A stretch of DNA of 39,086 bases from Alcanivorax sp. (lineage in GTDB: Bacteria; Pseudomonadota; Gammaproteobacteria; Pseudomonadales; Alcanivoracaceae). The position numbers were made by a program, and so were the translations under genes. Within the stretch, counting starts at the first letter, position 1. Each line of letters starts with the position of its first letter. The stretch covers positions 1 through 39,086 of the forward strand of contig PNLU01000020.1 of the NCBI GenBank assembly GCA_013823245.1, in the 5' to 3' direction. This document shows positions 12,903 through 23,081 of this stretch, piece after piece. The notes under the pieces are model-generated. The model saw only the letters and a list, made by a program, of their open reading frames with translations, was not told where the DNA came from and did no database searches.

Positions 12903-14065
12903 GCGCGCACCCTCCCGCGTTCCCGCTCTTCATAACCTTTCAGTTCTGTGCCTGCACGCAGCACCAGGGCAATCATCACCGCAGAGATCAACAGGCTGCT
13001 GCCGCCATAGCTCACGAACGGCAAGGTCAGTCCCTTGGTGGGCAACAGGCCCATGTTCACGCCCAGGTTGATCAGCACCTGCGTGCTGAACACCAGCGCA
13101 ATGCCGTATACCAGCTGGGCATGAAACTGCCAGCCACGCGCTTCCAGCCGACCCCCGAGCAGGAAGATACGGGCAATCAGCAAGGCGAAGATGGCAATCA
13201 TCATCAAATTGCCGATCAGCCCGAGTTCTTCTGCCAGCACGGCGTAAACGAAATCGGTATGCGCTTCCGGCAGGTAGAACAGTTTTTGCACGCTGTTGCC
13301 CAGGCCGACGCCCGCCAGGTGGCCGCGCCCGAATGCGATCAGACTCTGGGTCAACTGGTAACCGCTGCCGAACTGATCCGCCCACGGATCCATAAACGAC
13401 ATCAGGCGGGCCACACGATAGGGCTGGGCAAAGGCCACCAGCGCGGCCAGCCCACTGAGCAACAACGCCAGGATCAGGAAGCGGCGGGTCGGCACGCCAG
13501 CAAGAAACAGCATGCCCATGGCCGCCACGCCCAGCACCACGACGGCACCGAAGTCCGGCTGCATCAGCAGCAGCACCGCCAGCATGCCGAGTACGGCCAG
13601 CGGGATCAGGAAGGCCTGCCAGGTGGTCTCCAGTGCCTGCTTGCGCACGGCGACATAACCCGCCAGGTACATGACAAAACCGAGCTTGGCGATTTCTGAC
13701 GGCTGCACGGTAAACCCGGCAAGATTGAGCCAGCGCAGGGAACCGTTCACCTCACGCCCCAGCCCCGGAATAAACAGCATCAGCAGCACGGCGATGGACG
13801 CCGGCAGGGCCAGCACGCGCAGCTTCTCCAGCCAGGCCATCGACACCAGCATGTACACCGCAACACCCAGGGTCAGCCCCATGCCCAGATACACGGCATG
13901 ACGCAGTGCGAAATAGAACGGCTGGCCCAGACGCATGTCGGCAATCTGCAACGACGCCGACGCGACCATCACCAGCCCGAGCAGTGCCAGGCCCAGCGCC
14001 GCGCACAGAAGCGGCATATCCAGGCGTTGCAGCGACGGACGCAAAAGTGTCAGGGCGGGCATCAT
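12899..14065 (-). CDS. ftsW: SEDS peptidoglycan glycosyltransferase FtsW
   Basis: A 388-residue multi-span SEDS protein that polymerises lipid II at the division site together with FtsI. About ten membrane segments can be read. The family segments NGSLRWLNLAGFTVQPSE and GLLPTKGLTLPFVSYGGSS are intact. The frame starts MMPALTLLRPSLQRLD, in a 4-base overlap with the murD stop. The C-terminal tail is short and basic. Confidence 0.97.
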   Translation of the reverse strand: MMPALTLLRPSLQRLDMPLLCAALGLALLGLVMVASASLQIADMRLGQPFYFALRHAVYLGMGLTLGVAVYMLVSMAWLEKLRVLALPASIAVLLMLFIPGLGREVNGSLRWLNLAGFTVQPSEIAKLGFVMYLAGYVAVRKQALETTWQAFLIPLAVLGMLAVLLLMQPDFGAVVVLGVAAMGMLFLAGVPTRRFLILALLLSGLAALVAFAQPYRVARLMSFMDPWADQFGSGYQLTQSLIAFGRGHLAGVGLGNSVQKLFYLPEAHTDFVYAVLAEELGLIGNLMMIAIFALLIARIFLLGGRLEARGWQFHAQLVYGIALVFSTQVLINLGVNMGLLPTKGLTLPFVSYGGSSLLISAVMIALVLRAGTELKGYEERERGRVRA

Positions 14066-15399
14066 TGGCCACCTCCCGGCGCATCCAGCGCTTTCACCTG
14101 ACGCATGAATTCGTCACCACGGGCTACATAGCCACTGAACATGTCGAAGCTGGCGCAAGCCGGTGACAGCAACACCGCATCACCGGACTGCGCCAGTGCG
14201 GCGGCACGCTGCACCGCCATCTGCATGTCAGTGACACGCTCGCACGGCACTTGAGTCAGCGCCGACGCCAACCGCTCGGCATCCTGCCCGAGCAACAGTG
14301 CGGCACGCACATGCTGCTGCGCCGGTGCCGCCAGCGGTGCAAAATCCTGCCCCTTGCCCTGGCCGCCGGCGATCAGAATGATCTTGCCGTCGATGGCCGG
14401 GCCGGTTCCGGCCAGCGCCGCCAGCGTGGCGCCGACGTTGGTGCCTTTGGAATCGTTGAACCACTGCACGCCGTGGCGCTCCGCAACCAGTTGGCAGCGA
14501 TGCGGCAGACCGGGGAAGCGCGCGGCGGCCGCCAGCGCCTGCTCACGCGGCAGGCCCAGCGCTTCCGCCATGGCCAGTGCGGCCAGCACATTGAGCACAT
14601 TGTGGTGGCCACGCATGGCCAGCTGTGACGTGGGCAGCAGATCCTCTCCCCGGCACTGCAGCACCTGGCGAGCGCTGTCCAGCCGGTAATCCGCCTGGGC
14701 ATGCTGGCCAAAGGTAATTTCACGCGGCACTTGCCGCTGTGGTCGCGTCACGTCGTCGTCGCGATTCCAGACCGCGACTTCGCAGCCGTCATAGATGCGC
14801 TGCTTGGCGGCGATGTAGTCCGCCAGACTGCGATAGCGGTCCATATGATCTTCGGAAACGTTCAGGATCACAGCGGCCTGGGCATCCAGGCTGTAGGTGG
14901 TTTCCAGCTGGAAGCTGGACAGTTCCAGCACATAAAGCTGCGCGTCTGCTTCCAGCAAATCGAGCGCGGGCGTACCCAGATTGCCGCCGATCAGTGAGGC
15001 GCGCCCGGCCGCCAGCGCCATCTCGCCCAGCAAGGTGGTCACGGTGCTCTTGGCATTGGAGCCGGTGATAGCTGCCACCGGCACGCTGGCGGTGCGCGCA
15101 AACAGTTCGATATCGCCAATCACTTCCTTGCCACTGGCCACCTGGCGGGCAATTTCCGGTGTCGATACCGCAATGCCCGGGCTGACGATCAGACGCCGCG
15201 CATCGCGCAACCAGTCATCGCGCCAACCACCCAAGTGCAGTGGTACATCGGCGAAACGCGCACGCCAGGCCCCCAGCCCGGGCGGCTGGGCACGCGTGTC
15301 CAGCGCGCGCACCGGCATCCCGCGTTCCGCCAGATAGCGAACACAGGATTGTCCGGTGATGCCCAGACCGATGACCAGATCGAACGCGTCGTTACTCAT
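14062..15399 (-). CDS. murD: UDP-N-acetylmuramoyl-L-alanine--D-glutamate ligase MurD
   Basis: A 445-residue Mur ligase that adds D-glutamate. The P-loop reads GSNAKSTVTT, which in my recollection is a variant also found in Pseudomonas MurD, in place of GTNGKST. The N-terminal Rossmann segment VIGLGITGQSCVRYL and the central NVSEDHMDRY are typical. It starts 9 bases after the mraY stop, the only real gap in the mur part of the cluster. Confidence 0.96.
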   Translation of the reverse strand: MSNDAFDLVIGLGITGQSCVRYLAERGMPVRALDTRAQPPGLGAWRARFADVPLHLGGWRDDWLRDARRLIVSPGIAVSTPEIARQVASGKEVIGDIELFARTASVPVAAITGSNAKSTVTTLLGEMALAAGRASLIGGNLGTPALDLLEADAQLYVLELSSFQLETTYSLDAQAAVILNVSEDHMDRYRSLADYIAAKQRIYDGCEVAVWNRDDDVTRPQRQVPREITFGQHAQADYRLDSARQVLQCRGEDLLPTSQLAMRGHHNVLNVLAALAMAEALGLPREQALAAAARFPGLPHRCQLVAERHGVQWFNDSKGTNVGATLAALAGTGPAIDGKIILIAGGQGKGQDFAPLAAPAQQHVRAALLLGQDAERLASALTQVPCERVTDMQMAVQRAAALAQSGDAVLLSPACASFDMFSGYVARGDEFMRQVKALDAPGGGQ

Positions 15400-15408
15400 C
15401 GCCTCGCC

Positions 15409-16491
15409 TTAACGGATTTTCAGGGTCGCCAGACCCACCAGTACAAGAATCACGGTAATCACCCAGAACCGGACAATGATCTTCGGCTCCGGCCAGCCTT
15501 TCAGTTCAAAATGATGATGAATCGGTGCCATGCGGAAGATGCGCCGCCCGGTGAGCTTGTAGGACGCCACCTGCAACATCACCGACACGGTTTCCATCAC
15601 GAACACGCCGCCCATGATGAACAGCACGATTTCCTGGCGAACGATCACGGCCATGACGCCCAGCACCGCGCCCAGCGCCAGCGCGCCGACATCACCCATG
15701 AACACTTGTGCCGGGTAGGCGTTGAACCAGAGGAAGCCCAGCCCGGCACCGCAGATGGCCGCGCAGATCACCACCAGTTCGCCGCTGCCCGCCACAAACG
15801 GGATATGCAGATAGTTGGCAAACTCGGCATGGCCACTCAGGTATGCGAAAACGCCGAGCGCGCCCGCCACCAGCACCGTGGGCATGATCGCCAGACCGTC
15901 CAGACCATCGGTGAGGTTCACCGCGTTGCTGGTGCCGTTGATCACGAAGTAGGTCAGCACCAGATAGAACACGCCCAGATTGATCGCCACGTCCTTGAAG
16001 AAGGGCACGATCAGCTGGGTTTCCACCGGCGACTGCGCGGTGAAATACAGCGCGCAGGCGGCCGCAATGGCACCAATGGATTGCCAGAAATATTTCCAGC
16101 GACCAGGCAGGCCACGGGGGTTCTTTTCCACCACCTTGCGCCAGTCATCCACCCAGCCCACCGCGCCGAATACGAACAGCACACCCAGCGTGATCCAGAC
16201 AAACCGGTTGCCCAGATCCGCCCACAGCAACGTGGCCAGCACGATTGCCACCAGGATCAGCGCGCCGCCCATGGTCGGCGTACCCGCCTTGCTCAGGTGG
16301 CTCTTCGGGCCATCATCACGAATCGCCTGCCCGACCTGGTATTGCCGCAGTTTGCGAATCATCGTCGGCCCGATCATGAAGCAGACGATCAGTGCCGTAA
16401 GCACGCTCAAGATCGCGCGCAGTGTCTGGTATTGCACCACCAGAAAACCCGGATGCACTTGCCCCAGTCGTTCAGCCAGCCATAACAGCAT
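15409..16491 (-). CDS. mraY: Phospho-N-acetylmuramoyl-pentapeptide transferase MraY
   Basis: A 360-residue integral membrane enzyme with about ten spans that makes lipid I from UDP-MurNAc-pentapeptide and undecaprenyl phosphate. Key family segments are present: GTPTMGG near residue 71, the catalytic [13 protein letters not shown], the FMGDVG loop, and HHHFELKGW near the C-terminus. The start codon shares one base with the murF stop (TGATG). Confidence 0.97.
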   Translation of the reverse strand: MLLWLAERLGQVHPGFLVVQYQTLRAILSVLTALIVCFMIGPTMIRKLRQYQVGQAIRDDGPKSHLSKAGTPTMGGALILVAIVLATLLWADLGNRFVWITLGVLFVFGAVGWVDDWRKVVEKNPRGLPGRWKYFWQSIGAIAAACALYFTAQSPVETQLIVPFFKDVAINLGVFYLVLTYFVINGTSNAVNLTDGLDGLAIMPTVLVAGALGVFAYLSGHAEFANYLHIPFVAGSGELVVICAAICGAGLGFLWFNAYPAQVFMGDVGALALGAVLGVMAVIVRQEIVLFIMGGVFVMETVSVMLQVASYKLTGRRIFRMAPIHHHFELKGWPEPKIIVRFWVITVILVLVGLATLKIR

Positions 16492-17858
16492 CAGTGAGCC
16501 TCCCCCATTGCACGTCCCCCGTCCCGCAGCTGTGCCACCACGGCATCCATGCCAGCACTGCGCGAGCCTTTGACGAGCACGGTACCGCCCTCATCCAGTA
16601 TCGACTGCGCTTCCCGCGCGGCCGCCTCATGGGTGTCGACCTGATGAGCGTCGCCCCCGAATGCCGTCACGGTATGCGCCGTCAAGGCGCCATAACCGAT
16701 CAGCTTTTCTATACCGGCATCACGGGCCACCTGGCCCAGTGACGCATGAATATCTGCCGCCTGCGGCCCGAGCTCGCCCAAAGCGCCCAGCACCAGCATG
16801 CGCGGTGCGGCGCACGCCGCCAGCAACTCGATGGCAACACGCACGGAGCCGGGATTGGCGTTGTAGCTGTCATCAATCAACAGTCCATTGCCGCAGGGCA
16901 TCCGGTTAACGCGCCCGGGCACTGGCTTGAGCAACGCCAGCCGGGAAATCGCCACGGTCAGCGACACGCCGCTGACCAGTGCAGCGGCCAGTGCCTGCAA
17001 GGCATTGCTCACCTGGTGTCGGCCCGGCAGGGGCACCAGCACTGGCCACTGTTCGCCCGCATGATTCAGGGTAAAACGCACCTGATCCGCGCCCGGTTCG
17101 ACATCCGTGGCGAGCAGGTCCGCGCCCTCCACCTGCCCGGTACGCAGCACTTGCAGCCCCGCCTGCTCCGCCCGGCTGGCAAAGAAGTCGGCAAAGCTGT
17201 CATCCAGATTGATGATGGCGGTGCCGCCAGCGGGCATCCCGGCAAACAGTTCCGACTTCGCGTCGGCAATGCCCTGCAAGCTGCCGAAGCCTTCCAGATG
17301 GGCGCCGGTCACGTTGGTAATCAGACCCGCATGCGCTTTCACCAGTTGACTGGTCCAGGCAATTTCGCCGGGGGCATTGGCACCCAGTTCGAAGACGCCG
17401 TAACGATGCTGGTCGTTGAGCGACAGCAGGGTCAGCGGCACACCGATGTCGTTGTTCAGGTTGCCGCGTGTCGCCAGCGTCTGCTCGCCGAGCATCACGG
17501 CGATCATTTCCTTGACCGTGGTCTTGCCCGCGTTGCCGGTCACGGCCACACGACGCAGGGCAAACCGGTCGGCCCAGCCCGCTGCCAGTTCACCCAGGGC
17601 ACGACGTGCGTCGGCCACCTGAACGTAATCATCAAATGCAGTGGTGGGCCGCTCGACCACCGCCGCCACGGCGCCGGCGTCGCGGGCCTGTTGCAGATAA
17701 TCATGGGCATCAAAACGGACACCACGCAGGGCCACAAACAGGTCGCCCGGTTGCAGGCTGCGGGTATCGGTGCTGACCCGGTTGATCGGCTGATCGTTGC
17801 CGACCCGGTGGCCCCGGGTCAGGGTGGCGATATCACTGAGCATGAACGGCGCACTCAT
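16491..17858 (-). CDS. murF: UDP-MurNAc-tripeptide--D-Ala-D-Ala ligase MurF
   Basis: A 455-residue Mur ligase that adds the D-Ala-D-Ala made by DdlB. The ATP loop is [13 protein letters not shown]. The segment [11 protein letters not shown] and the later [10 protein letters not shown] are typical MurF signatures. An ATGA overlap joins it to murE, and its stop overlaps the mraY start by one base. Confidence 0.97.
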   Translation of the reverse strand: MSAPFMLSDIATLTRGHRVGNDQPINRVSTDTRSLQPGDLFVALRGVRFDAHDYLQQARDAGAVAAVVERPTTAFDDYVQVADARRALGELAAGWADRFALRRVAVTGNAGKTTVKEMIAVMLGEQTLATRGNLNNDIGVPLTLLSLNDQHRYGVFELGANAPGEIAWTSQLVKAHAGLITNVTGAHLEGFGSLQGIADAKSELFAGMPAGGTAIINLDDSFADFFASRAEQAGLQVLRTGQVEGADLLATDVEPGADQVRFTLNHAGEQWPVLVPLPGRHQVSNALQALAAALVSGVSLTVAISRLALLKPVPGRVNRMPCGNGLLIDDSYNANPGSVRVAIELLAACAAPRMLVLGALGELGPQAADIHASLGQVARDAGIEKLIGYGALTAHTVTAFGGDAHQVDTHEAAAREAQSILDEGGTVLVKGSRSAGMDAVVAQLRDGGRAMGEAH

Positions 17859-19348
17859 GGGGCACTCCTCGCGGTCAGGGCCGCACGTGCCAGCATGCGG
17901 TCATCCAGGGGATAGCGCTGACCGCGAATCTCCTGATACGTTTCATGCCCCTTGCCTGCAATCAGCACCAGATCGCCTGCATCGGCCGCGTTGATCGCCG
18001 CAGTAATGGCATCGCGGCGATCGCTGATCACTTGCGCCCGGTCGGCGTTCACCAGGCCCGCGCGCATATCTGCCAGAATCGCCTCGGGTTCTTCAAAGCG
18101 CGGATTGTCGCTGGTCAGCACCACCTGGTCGGCCAGCGCTTCGGCCACCGCTGCCATCTGCGGCCGCTTGCCACGGTCGCGATCACCGCCACAGCCGATC
18201 ACACAGAACAGGCGCCCTGACGGGAAATGCACCCGCGCCGCCTGCAATGCTTTTTCCAGGCCGTCCGGCGTGTGCGCATAATCCACCAGTACGCGCGGCA
18301 GGTTTTGCGCTGGCAGCGCGTTATCCGCCCGCACCGGCTCCATGCGACCCGGCACTGGCGTCACTGCACTCATCCCGGTAGCTATCTGCGCAGCATCCAG
18401 ACCCAGCGCGTGCAGTACGCCGGCCACGGCCATCAGGTTGTCGCGATTGAAGGCACCGTACAGGGGCCGGGTGATCTCCACCGTTTCACCCACCACACGC
18501 AGGCGCAAACGCATCCCGGCTTCGTCAGCCTCGAAGGCCAGACACTGCACGGTGGCGTCGCTGGACTCACCACAGGTCACGACATTCACAGAGCCCGGGA
18601 GCATGCCCAGCAGACGGCGCCCGGCGGCGTCATCGATATTGATCACGGCATGGCGCAATGATGGCAGCGCAAACAGTTTGGCCTTGGCGTCGAAATAGGC
18701 CGCTTCACTGCCGTGGTAATCCAGATGGTCGCGGCTCAGGTTGGTAAACACCGCCACCGCCACCGGCGTGCCGTTCAGGCGCCCCTGATCCAGCGCGTGC
18801 GAAGACACTTCCATGACCAGTTGCTGTGCGCCGGCATCGCGGCAACGCGCCAATGCTGCCTGCAGGCTGACGGGGTCCGGGGTGGTGTGGCCAAGGTCCT
18901 CGCTGAAATCAGCAAACCGCACCCCCAGGGTGCCGATCAGGGCGCACGGATAACCGGCAGCATTCAATGCATCCGCCAGGAACCAGGTGGTGCTGGTCTT
19001 GCCATTGGTGCCAGTCACACCGGTGATGGTCAGAGCCTGGCCGGGCTCGCCGTGCAGGCGGGCCGCGATCACACCCAGGCTCTGGCGCAGGGCGGGCACG
19101 CCGATCACCGGCACGCCCGCTTCCTCGCGCACTTCGTCCTGATCCTGTTCGGCCAGCACCAGCGCTGCGCCGGCGGCGATGGCATCGGCGATAAAGGCGC
19201 GACCATCACGGGCATGACCCGCCAGCGCCACAAAGGTATCGCCACGCTGCACCCGGCGGCTGTCCAGGCACAGCGCCTTAACCGGCAACGCTGCCAGCGG
19301 AGCGGGCAGCGTGCGTTCAGGAAGCAGTTGTTGCAGAGGCAGGGTCAT
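17855..19348 (-). CDS. murE: UDP-MurNAc-L-Ala-D-Glu--meso-diaminopimelate ligase MurE
   Basis: A 497-residue Mur ligase. The ATP loop GVTGTNGKTST is intact. The DNPR motif (in LTSDNPRFEEP) marks specificity for meso-diaminopimelate rather than lysine, so the wall is of the usual Gram-negative type. The family lysine segment and LIAGKGHETYQ near the C-terminus are also seen. The gene overlaps ftsI and murF by ATGA junctions. Confidence 0.97.
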   Translation of the reverse strand: MTLPLQQLLPERTLPAPLAALPVKALCLDSRRVQRGDTFVALAGHARDGRAFIADAIAAGAALVLAEQDQDEVREEAGVPVIGVPALRQSLGVIAARLHGEPGQALTITGVTGTNGKTSTTWFLADALNAAGYPCALIGTLGVRFADFSEDLGHTTPDPVSLQAALARCRDAGAQQLVMEVSSHALDQGRLNGTPVAVAVFTNLSRDHLDYHGSEAAYFDAKAKLFALPSLRHAVINIDDAAGRRLLGMLPGSVNVVTCGESSDATVQCLAFEADEAGMRLRLRVVGETVEITRPLYGAFNRDNLMAVAGVLHALGLDAAQIATGMSAVTPVPGRMEPVRADNALPAQNLPRVLVDYAHTPDGLEKALQAARVHFPSGRLFCVIGCGGDRDRGKRPQMAAVAEALADQVVLTSDNPRFEEPEAILADMRAGLVNADRAQVISDRRDAITAAINAADAGDLVLIAGKGHETYQEIRGQRYPLDDRMLARAALTARSAP

Positions 19349-21099
19349 ATGCGGCCCTCCTCATTGCCGCCACCGGCATAGATCGCCGGAGGCGGCGACG
19401 TATCGGGCGGTTCGATATCCAGCGTGCGCAGCACACCGGCCATGATGTTCGAGAACACCGGCGCGGCGACCAGGCCACCAAAGTAATCGCGACCACGCGG
19501 ATCATCGACAATCACCACAGTCACGATGCGCGGGTCTTCAGCCGGGGCCACCCCGGCAAACAGCGCCACATAACGATCATCGGCGTAGCCGCTGGGCAAC
19601 AACTTGTGCACCGTACCGGTCTTGCCTGCCACCCGGTAACCCGGGACTTTGGCACGCCGGGCGGTGCCTTCTTCCGACACCACGGTTTCCAGCATGTCGA
19701 CAATGGCCCGGGCATACACGGGGCTGATCACCTGTTCCGCGAAACGGTGCTCGGCCGCCGCGTGTTCAGCCTGCACCCGCTCCAGGGATAACGGCAGGCG
19801 GCGGCCATCGTTGGCCAGCACCGCATAGGCGCGCGCCAGTTGCAGCGCCGTGACCGATACCCCGTAGCCGTAGGACAGGGTGGCTTTTTCGATATCGCGC
19901 CAGCGATGCCGGATGGGCAGCATGCCGGCACTTTCACCGGGGAAGCGCACGCCGGAATGAATGCCCAGCCCGACGCGCTCCAGGAAGCCGGGCAGCACCT
20001 GGTCATCCATATCCAGCGCCAGCTTGGTGGTGCCGACGTTGGAGGATTTGGTCAGCACGGTGGCGACATCGATCACGCCGTAATTGCGATGATCACGGAT
20101 GGTCTTGTTCGCCACGCGCATGGTGCCGGGCCGGGTGTCGATCTGCGTGGCAGGCGTGACCATGCCGCTTTCCAGCGCGGCGGCCACCGTGAACGGCTTC
20201 AGGGTGGAGCCGGGCTCGAAGACATCCGTCACGGCGCGGTTGCGCAATGCGGCCGTATTAACACCGCTGCGATTGTTCGGGTTATAGGAAGGCTGGTTGA
20301 CCATCGCCAGCACTTCACCGGTGCGCGCATCCAGCACCACCGCACTGCCCGCCGCCGCACGATGCCGATTCACCGCCGACAACAGCTCGCGGTACGCCAG
20401 ATACTGCAGGCGCAGATCAATGCTCAGATAAACGTCCTCGCCGGAACGCGGCTCTTCGAGCAACTCGATGTCCTGGATCACGCGGCCATGCAGGTCACGC
20501 ACCACTTTCTTGCGCCCCGGGGTGGCCCGCAGGCGGCTTTCCAGCGCCAGTTCGATCCCTTCCTGGCCAACCTCGTCGATATTGGTGAAGCCCACCAGAT
20601 GACTGGTGACTTCCCCCGCCGGGTAATAACGGCGGTATTCAGTCAGCGGATAGATGCCCGGCACCCGGTGTGCCAGCACCTCTTCGGCCTGCTCCGGCGC
20701 CAGATGCCGTGCCAGATAAATAAACTCGCGATGGGCGTTGGCTTCCACACGACTGGCCAGCGCATTGACGTCCAGCACCGGATTGCCGCGCAGGCGGCTC
20801 CAGGTCTCGCGCGCTGCCAGCAGTTCACGCGGATTCGCCCACAGGGTGGTCACCGGCGTGCTCACCGCCAGCGGGCGGCCGTCGCGATCACGGATCACGC
20901 CGCGATGCGCCACCAGCGGCTCAACCCGCAAATTGCGCAGATCGCCCTGCCGTTGCAGGAACTCGTGCTGATTCACGTGCAGGTCCAGCGCCCGCCAGCC
21001 CAGCATCAGCGCGCACAGGCCCAACCCGGCCAGCACGACATGAAGTCGCCGGGGGCTGTAGCTCTGCGGTGCCTGCTGAGGCGTGCGCCGTGCTGTCAT
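19345..21099 (-). CDS. ftsI: Division-specific transpeptidase FtsI (PBP3)
   Basis: A 584-residue class B penicillin-binding protein that cross-links septal peptidoglycan with FtsW. One membrane anchor spans about residues 18-38, followed by the dimerisation domain containing VEPLVAHRGVIRDRDG. The transpeptidase motifs are complete: STLK with Ser298 as nucleophile, SSN at 352-354, and KTG at 493-495. The open frame extends much further upstream inside rsmH, but the true start is ATG at 21099, because it forms an ATGA overlap with ftsL and places the anchor correctly. Confidence 0.97.
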   Translation of the reverse strand: MTARRTPQQAPQSYSPRRLHVVLAGLGLCALMLGWRALDLHVNQHEFLQRQGDLRNLRVEPLVAHRGVIRDRDGRPLAVSTPVTTLWANPRELLAARETWSRLRGNPVLDVNALASRVEANAHREFIYLARHLAPEQAEEVLAHRVPGIYPLTEYRRYYPAGEVTSHLVGFTNIDEVGQEGIELALESRLRATPGRKKVVRDLHGRVIQDIELLEEPRSGEDVYLSIDLRLQYLAYRELLSAVNRHRAAAGSAVVLDARTGEVLAMVNQPSYNPNNRSGVNTAALRNRAVTDVFEPGSTLKPFTVAAALESGMVTPATQIDTRPGTMRVANKTIRDHRNYGVIDVATVLTKSSNVGTTKLALDMDDQVLPGFLERVGLGIHSGVRFPGESAGMLPIRHRWRDIEKATLSYGYGVSVTALQLARAYAVLANDGRRLPLSLERVQAEHAAAEHRFAEQVISPVYARAIVDMLETVVSEEGTARRAKVPGYRVAGKTGTVHKLLPSGYADDRYVALFAGVAPAEDPRIVTVVIVDDPRGRDYFGGLVAAPVFSNIMAGVLRTLDIEPPDTSPPPAIYAGGGNEEGRI

Positions 21100-21380
21100 G
21101 GCCGGATTACCACTCGTTGGTTGCCGGTAGGCTGCATCATGTTCAACTCCTCGCGCGCCAGGCGTTCCACCCGCGCGTAGGAGCCCCAGGTACTCTGTTC
21201 CAGGAGCAATTGCCCCCATTCCGTTTGCAGGCGGTACTGCTCGCGCTGCAACTGCTGCGATTGCGAGGTGAGCTTGCGTGCCTGATGCACGCTGTAACTC
21301 ACCGCCAGGGCCGACACCACCAGTGCCACGGTCAGCACCAGATTCAGCAGCAAGGCCCCGGAGCGGGTCGGCGCGCTCAC
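21096..21380 (-). CDS. ftsL: Cell division protein FtsL
   Basis: A 94-residue bitopic membrane protein of the FtsQLB complex. The start is GTG at 21380 (read as MSAPTRSGALLLNLVLTVAL), which overlaps the rsmH stop as GTGA and has AAGGTGG just upstream. A single membrane segment at about residues 8-28 is followed by a coiled coil with heptad-like Leu/Gln spacing. The C-terminus is RVERLAREELNMMQPT, typical of FtsL. The longer frame reaching 21620 runs through rsmH in another phase and is not used. Confidence 0.93.
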   Translation of the reverse strand: MSAPTRSGALLLNLVLTVALVVSALAVSYSVHQARKLTSQSQQLQREQYRLQTEWGQLLLEQSTWGSYARVERLAREELNMMQPTGNQRVVIRP

Positions 21381-22309
21381 GCCGCCACCTTCTCGGCGGC
21401 GCGCAATACCGCACTGCGGGCGCGGGCGTTGACCGCCACTTCCTGCTCGCCCGCCAGCCGCGCCTTGCCCAGCAAATGCATGCGCGCCGCCGGTGCCTGC
21501 ACTGGCAAACCCCGCGGCTGCGGGGTGCGCCCGGCAGCATCCCGCATGAATAACTTCACCAGCCGGTCTTCCAGCGAATGGAAGCTGATCACCACCAGCC
21601 GGCCGCCCGGCGCCAGGCACTCCAGGGCCTGATCCAGAACCGCCTCCAGTGCCGCCAGCTCCTGGTTGATATGAATACGGATCGCCTGGAAGCTCCGTGT
21701 GGCCGGGTGCTTGCCCGGTTGGCCACGTCCCAGCACCGATTCAATCAGGGACGCCAGTTGCCGCGTCGTGGTGATCGGCTGCGCCGTGCGCGTTTCGCAA
21801 ATACGGCGAGCGATGGCGCGCGAGCGTCGCTCTTCGCCATAGCGGTACAGCACGTTGGCAATGTCTTCCTGCTCGGCGCGCGCCAGCCAGGCGGCGGCAC
21901 TCTCACCTGAAGTCGGGTCCATGCGCATGTCCAGCGGACCATCACGCAGAAAGCTGAAACCGCGCGCCGGATCATCCAGTTGCGGCGAGGACACGCCCAG
22001 ATCCAGCAACACCCCGTCCAGGGGCCGACCCACTTGCGCCACCACCTCAGCCAGACAGTCGAATCGACCGGCGTGGATGGTAAAACGCGCATCCTCGGTG
22101 GCCAGAGCCTCGCCCGCCGCCACCGCCAGCGGGTCGCGATCAATACCCGCCAGACGCCCTTCGCCAGAGAGCCGGGCCAGCAATGCGCGGCTGTGTCCGC
22201 CGCGACCGAAGGTGCCATCGACATAAAAGCCGTTGGTTCGCGTGGGCAACAACTCCAGCACCTCCTCCAGCATCACCGGCTGGTGTACGTACTGCTCGGC
22301 TTGCGTCAT
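21377..22309 (-). CDS. rsmH: 16S rRNA (cytosine1402-N4)-methyltransferase RsmH
   Basis: A 310-residue SAM-dependent enzyme that methylates C1402 of 16S rRNA. RsmI, coded at 23577-24410, modifies the same nucleotide at the 2'-OH. The SAM loop DGTFGRGGHSRALL and the segment LLDLGVSSPQLDDPARGFSF are diagnostic. TGAGG lies 7 bases before the ATG at 22309. It is the second gene of the dcw operon, 19 bases after mraZ. Confidence 0.97.
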   Translation of the reverse strand: MTQAEQYVHQPVMLEEVLELLPTRTNGFYVDGTFGRGGHSRALLARLSGEGRLAGIDRDPLAVAAGEALATEDARFTIHAGRFDCLAEVVAQVGRPLDGVLLDLGVSSPQLDDPARGFSFLRDGPLDMRMDPTSGESAAAWLARAEQEDIANVLYRYGEERRSRAIARRICETRTAQPITTTRQLASLIESVLGRGQPGKHPATRSFQAIRIHINQELAALEAVLDQALECLAPGGRLVVISFHSLEDRLVKLFMRDAAGRTPQPRGLPVQAPAARMHLLGKARLAGEQEVAVNARARSAVLRAAEKVAA

Positions 22310-22328
22310 GGCGTGGCCTCAACGGGTC

Positions 22329-22778
22329 TCAAAATGCCAGCTTCTGAACGCTTTCCGGCATGGCCGCGTGGTCCAGCTGGCCATACTTGTCCTGTTCGGC
22401 CTGCCAGGCCGCTTCGCTCCACACTTCGAAACGATGAATCTGACCCACCAGCATGGCGCGTTTTTCCAGCCCCACCAGCTCGCGCAATTCCACCGGAATC
22501 AGGAAGCGGCCGTTGCCGTCCATCTCCAGTTCAACGGCCTGCCCCAGGAAGCGGCGCTTGAGGTAACGCACGGCCGGGTCGGCATCGCTGAGGCCCGCCA
22601 CCTGACGGGCGATATCGTTCCACTGCAGTTCGGGGTAGAGGGACAGACAGTTGTCGTAGGGGTGATGCGTGAGCACAGCCCGACCGCCGGCGGCATGCTG
22701 CAATGCATCCCGGTGCCTTGTCGGTATGGCCAGACGCCCTTTGGCGTCCAGGTTAAGGGCACTGCGCCCGCTGAACAC
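22329..22778 (-). CDS. mraZ: Transcriptional regulator MraZ
   Basis: A 149-residue protein with two SpoVT/AbrB-type swapped-hairpin domains, each with the R.(A/F)IP core (GRLAIPTRHR and GRFLIPVELR). MraZ binds repeats in its own promoter and represses the dcw operon in E. coli. The expected boxes are present about 60-85 bases upstream (separate entry), so autoregulation is likely to be conserved. The start is MFSGRSALNLDAKGR. Confidence 0.96.
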   Translation of the reverse strand: MFSGRSALNLDAKGRLAIPTRHRDALQHAAGGRAVLTHHPYDNCLSLYPELQWNDIARQVAGLSDADPAVRYLKRRFLGQAVELEMDGNGRFLIPVELRELVGLEKRAMLVGQIHRFEVWSEAAWQAEQDKYGQLDHAAMPESVQKLAF

Positions 22779-22837
22779 GATGACTTACCCCGCTGTCGGT
22801 TCCATCCACGTTTTCCCCTCTGCAACAGGGGCTAAAA

Positions 22838-22862
22838 CCCACTAATTCCCACATTTCTCCAC
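22838..22862 (-). promoter_or_regulatory. MraZ-binding boxes (three GTGGR repeats spaced 10 bp)
   Basis: On the minus strand GTGGA (22862-22858), GTGGG (22852-22848) and GTGGG (22842-22838) repeat with exactly 5-base spacers. This is the arrangement known for E. coli MraZ (TGGGN repeats with 5-base gaps). They lie just downstream of the predicted transcription start, where a bound oligomer would block RNA polymerase. Confidence 0.8.
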
Positions 22863-22870
22863 ATTGCGAC

Positions 22871-22900
22871 ACTCTAGGGCCACGGCAATTTCAAAGTCAA
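22871..22900 (-). promoter_or_regulatory. Promoter of the dcw operon (upstream of mraZ)
   Basis: On the minus strand TTGACT (22900-22895) is followed after 18 bases by TAGAGT (22876-22871). This is a good sigma70-type pair placed about 10 bases before the first MraZ box and about 95 bases before mraZ. It is the obvious main promoter for the long cluster. Confidence 0.75.
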
Positions 22901-23081
22901 GCGGGCGTGAGTGTGGGAATGTAAAAGAAAGCGTTTACGAATCAGTTGCTTAGCCCGGAATCAGGCCAGGTGGGAGGAAGTGGGTCAGGCAATGCCCGAG
23001 AGTTATCAGCGAGGTGGCGCCTGCTCGTGAGAAGTTACATTAACTTTTAGATCAATTGGGAATATGCAAAGCGGAGAATGA

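Noticed and set aside
21100-21540. A 731-residue FtsI with a long N-terminal extension
   Set aside because: The extension is an out-of-frame reading of rsmH and ftsL. ATG at 21099 overlaps the ftsL stop and puts the membrane anchor at the N-terminus.
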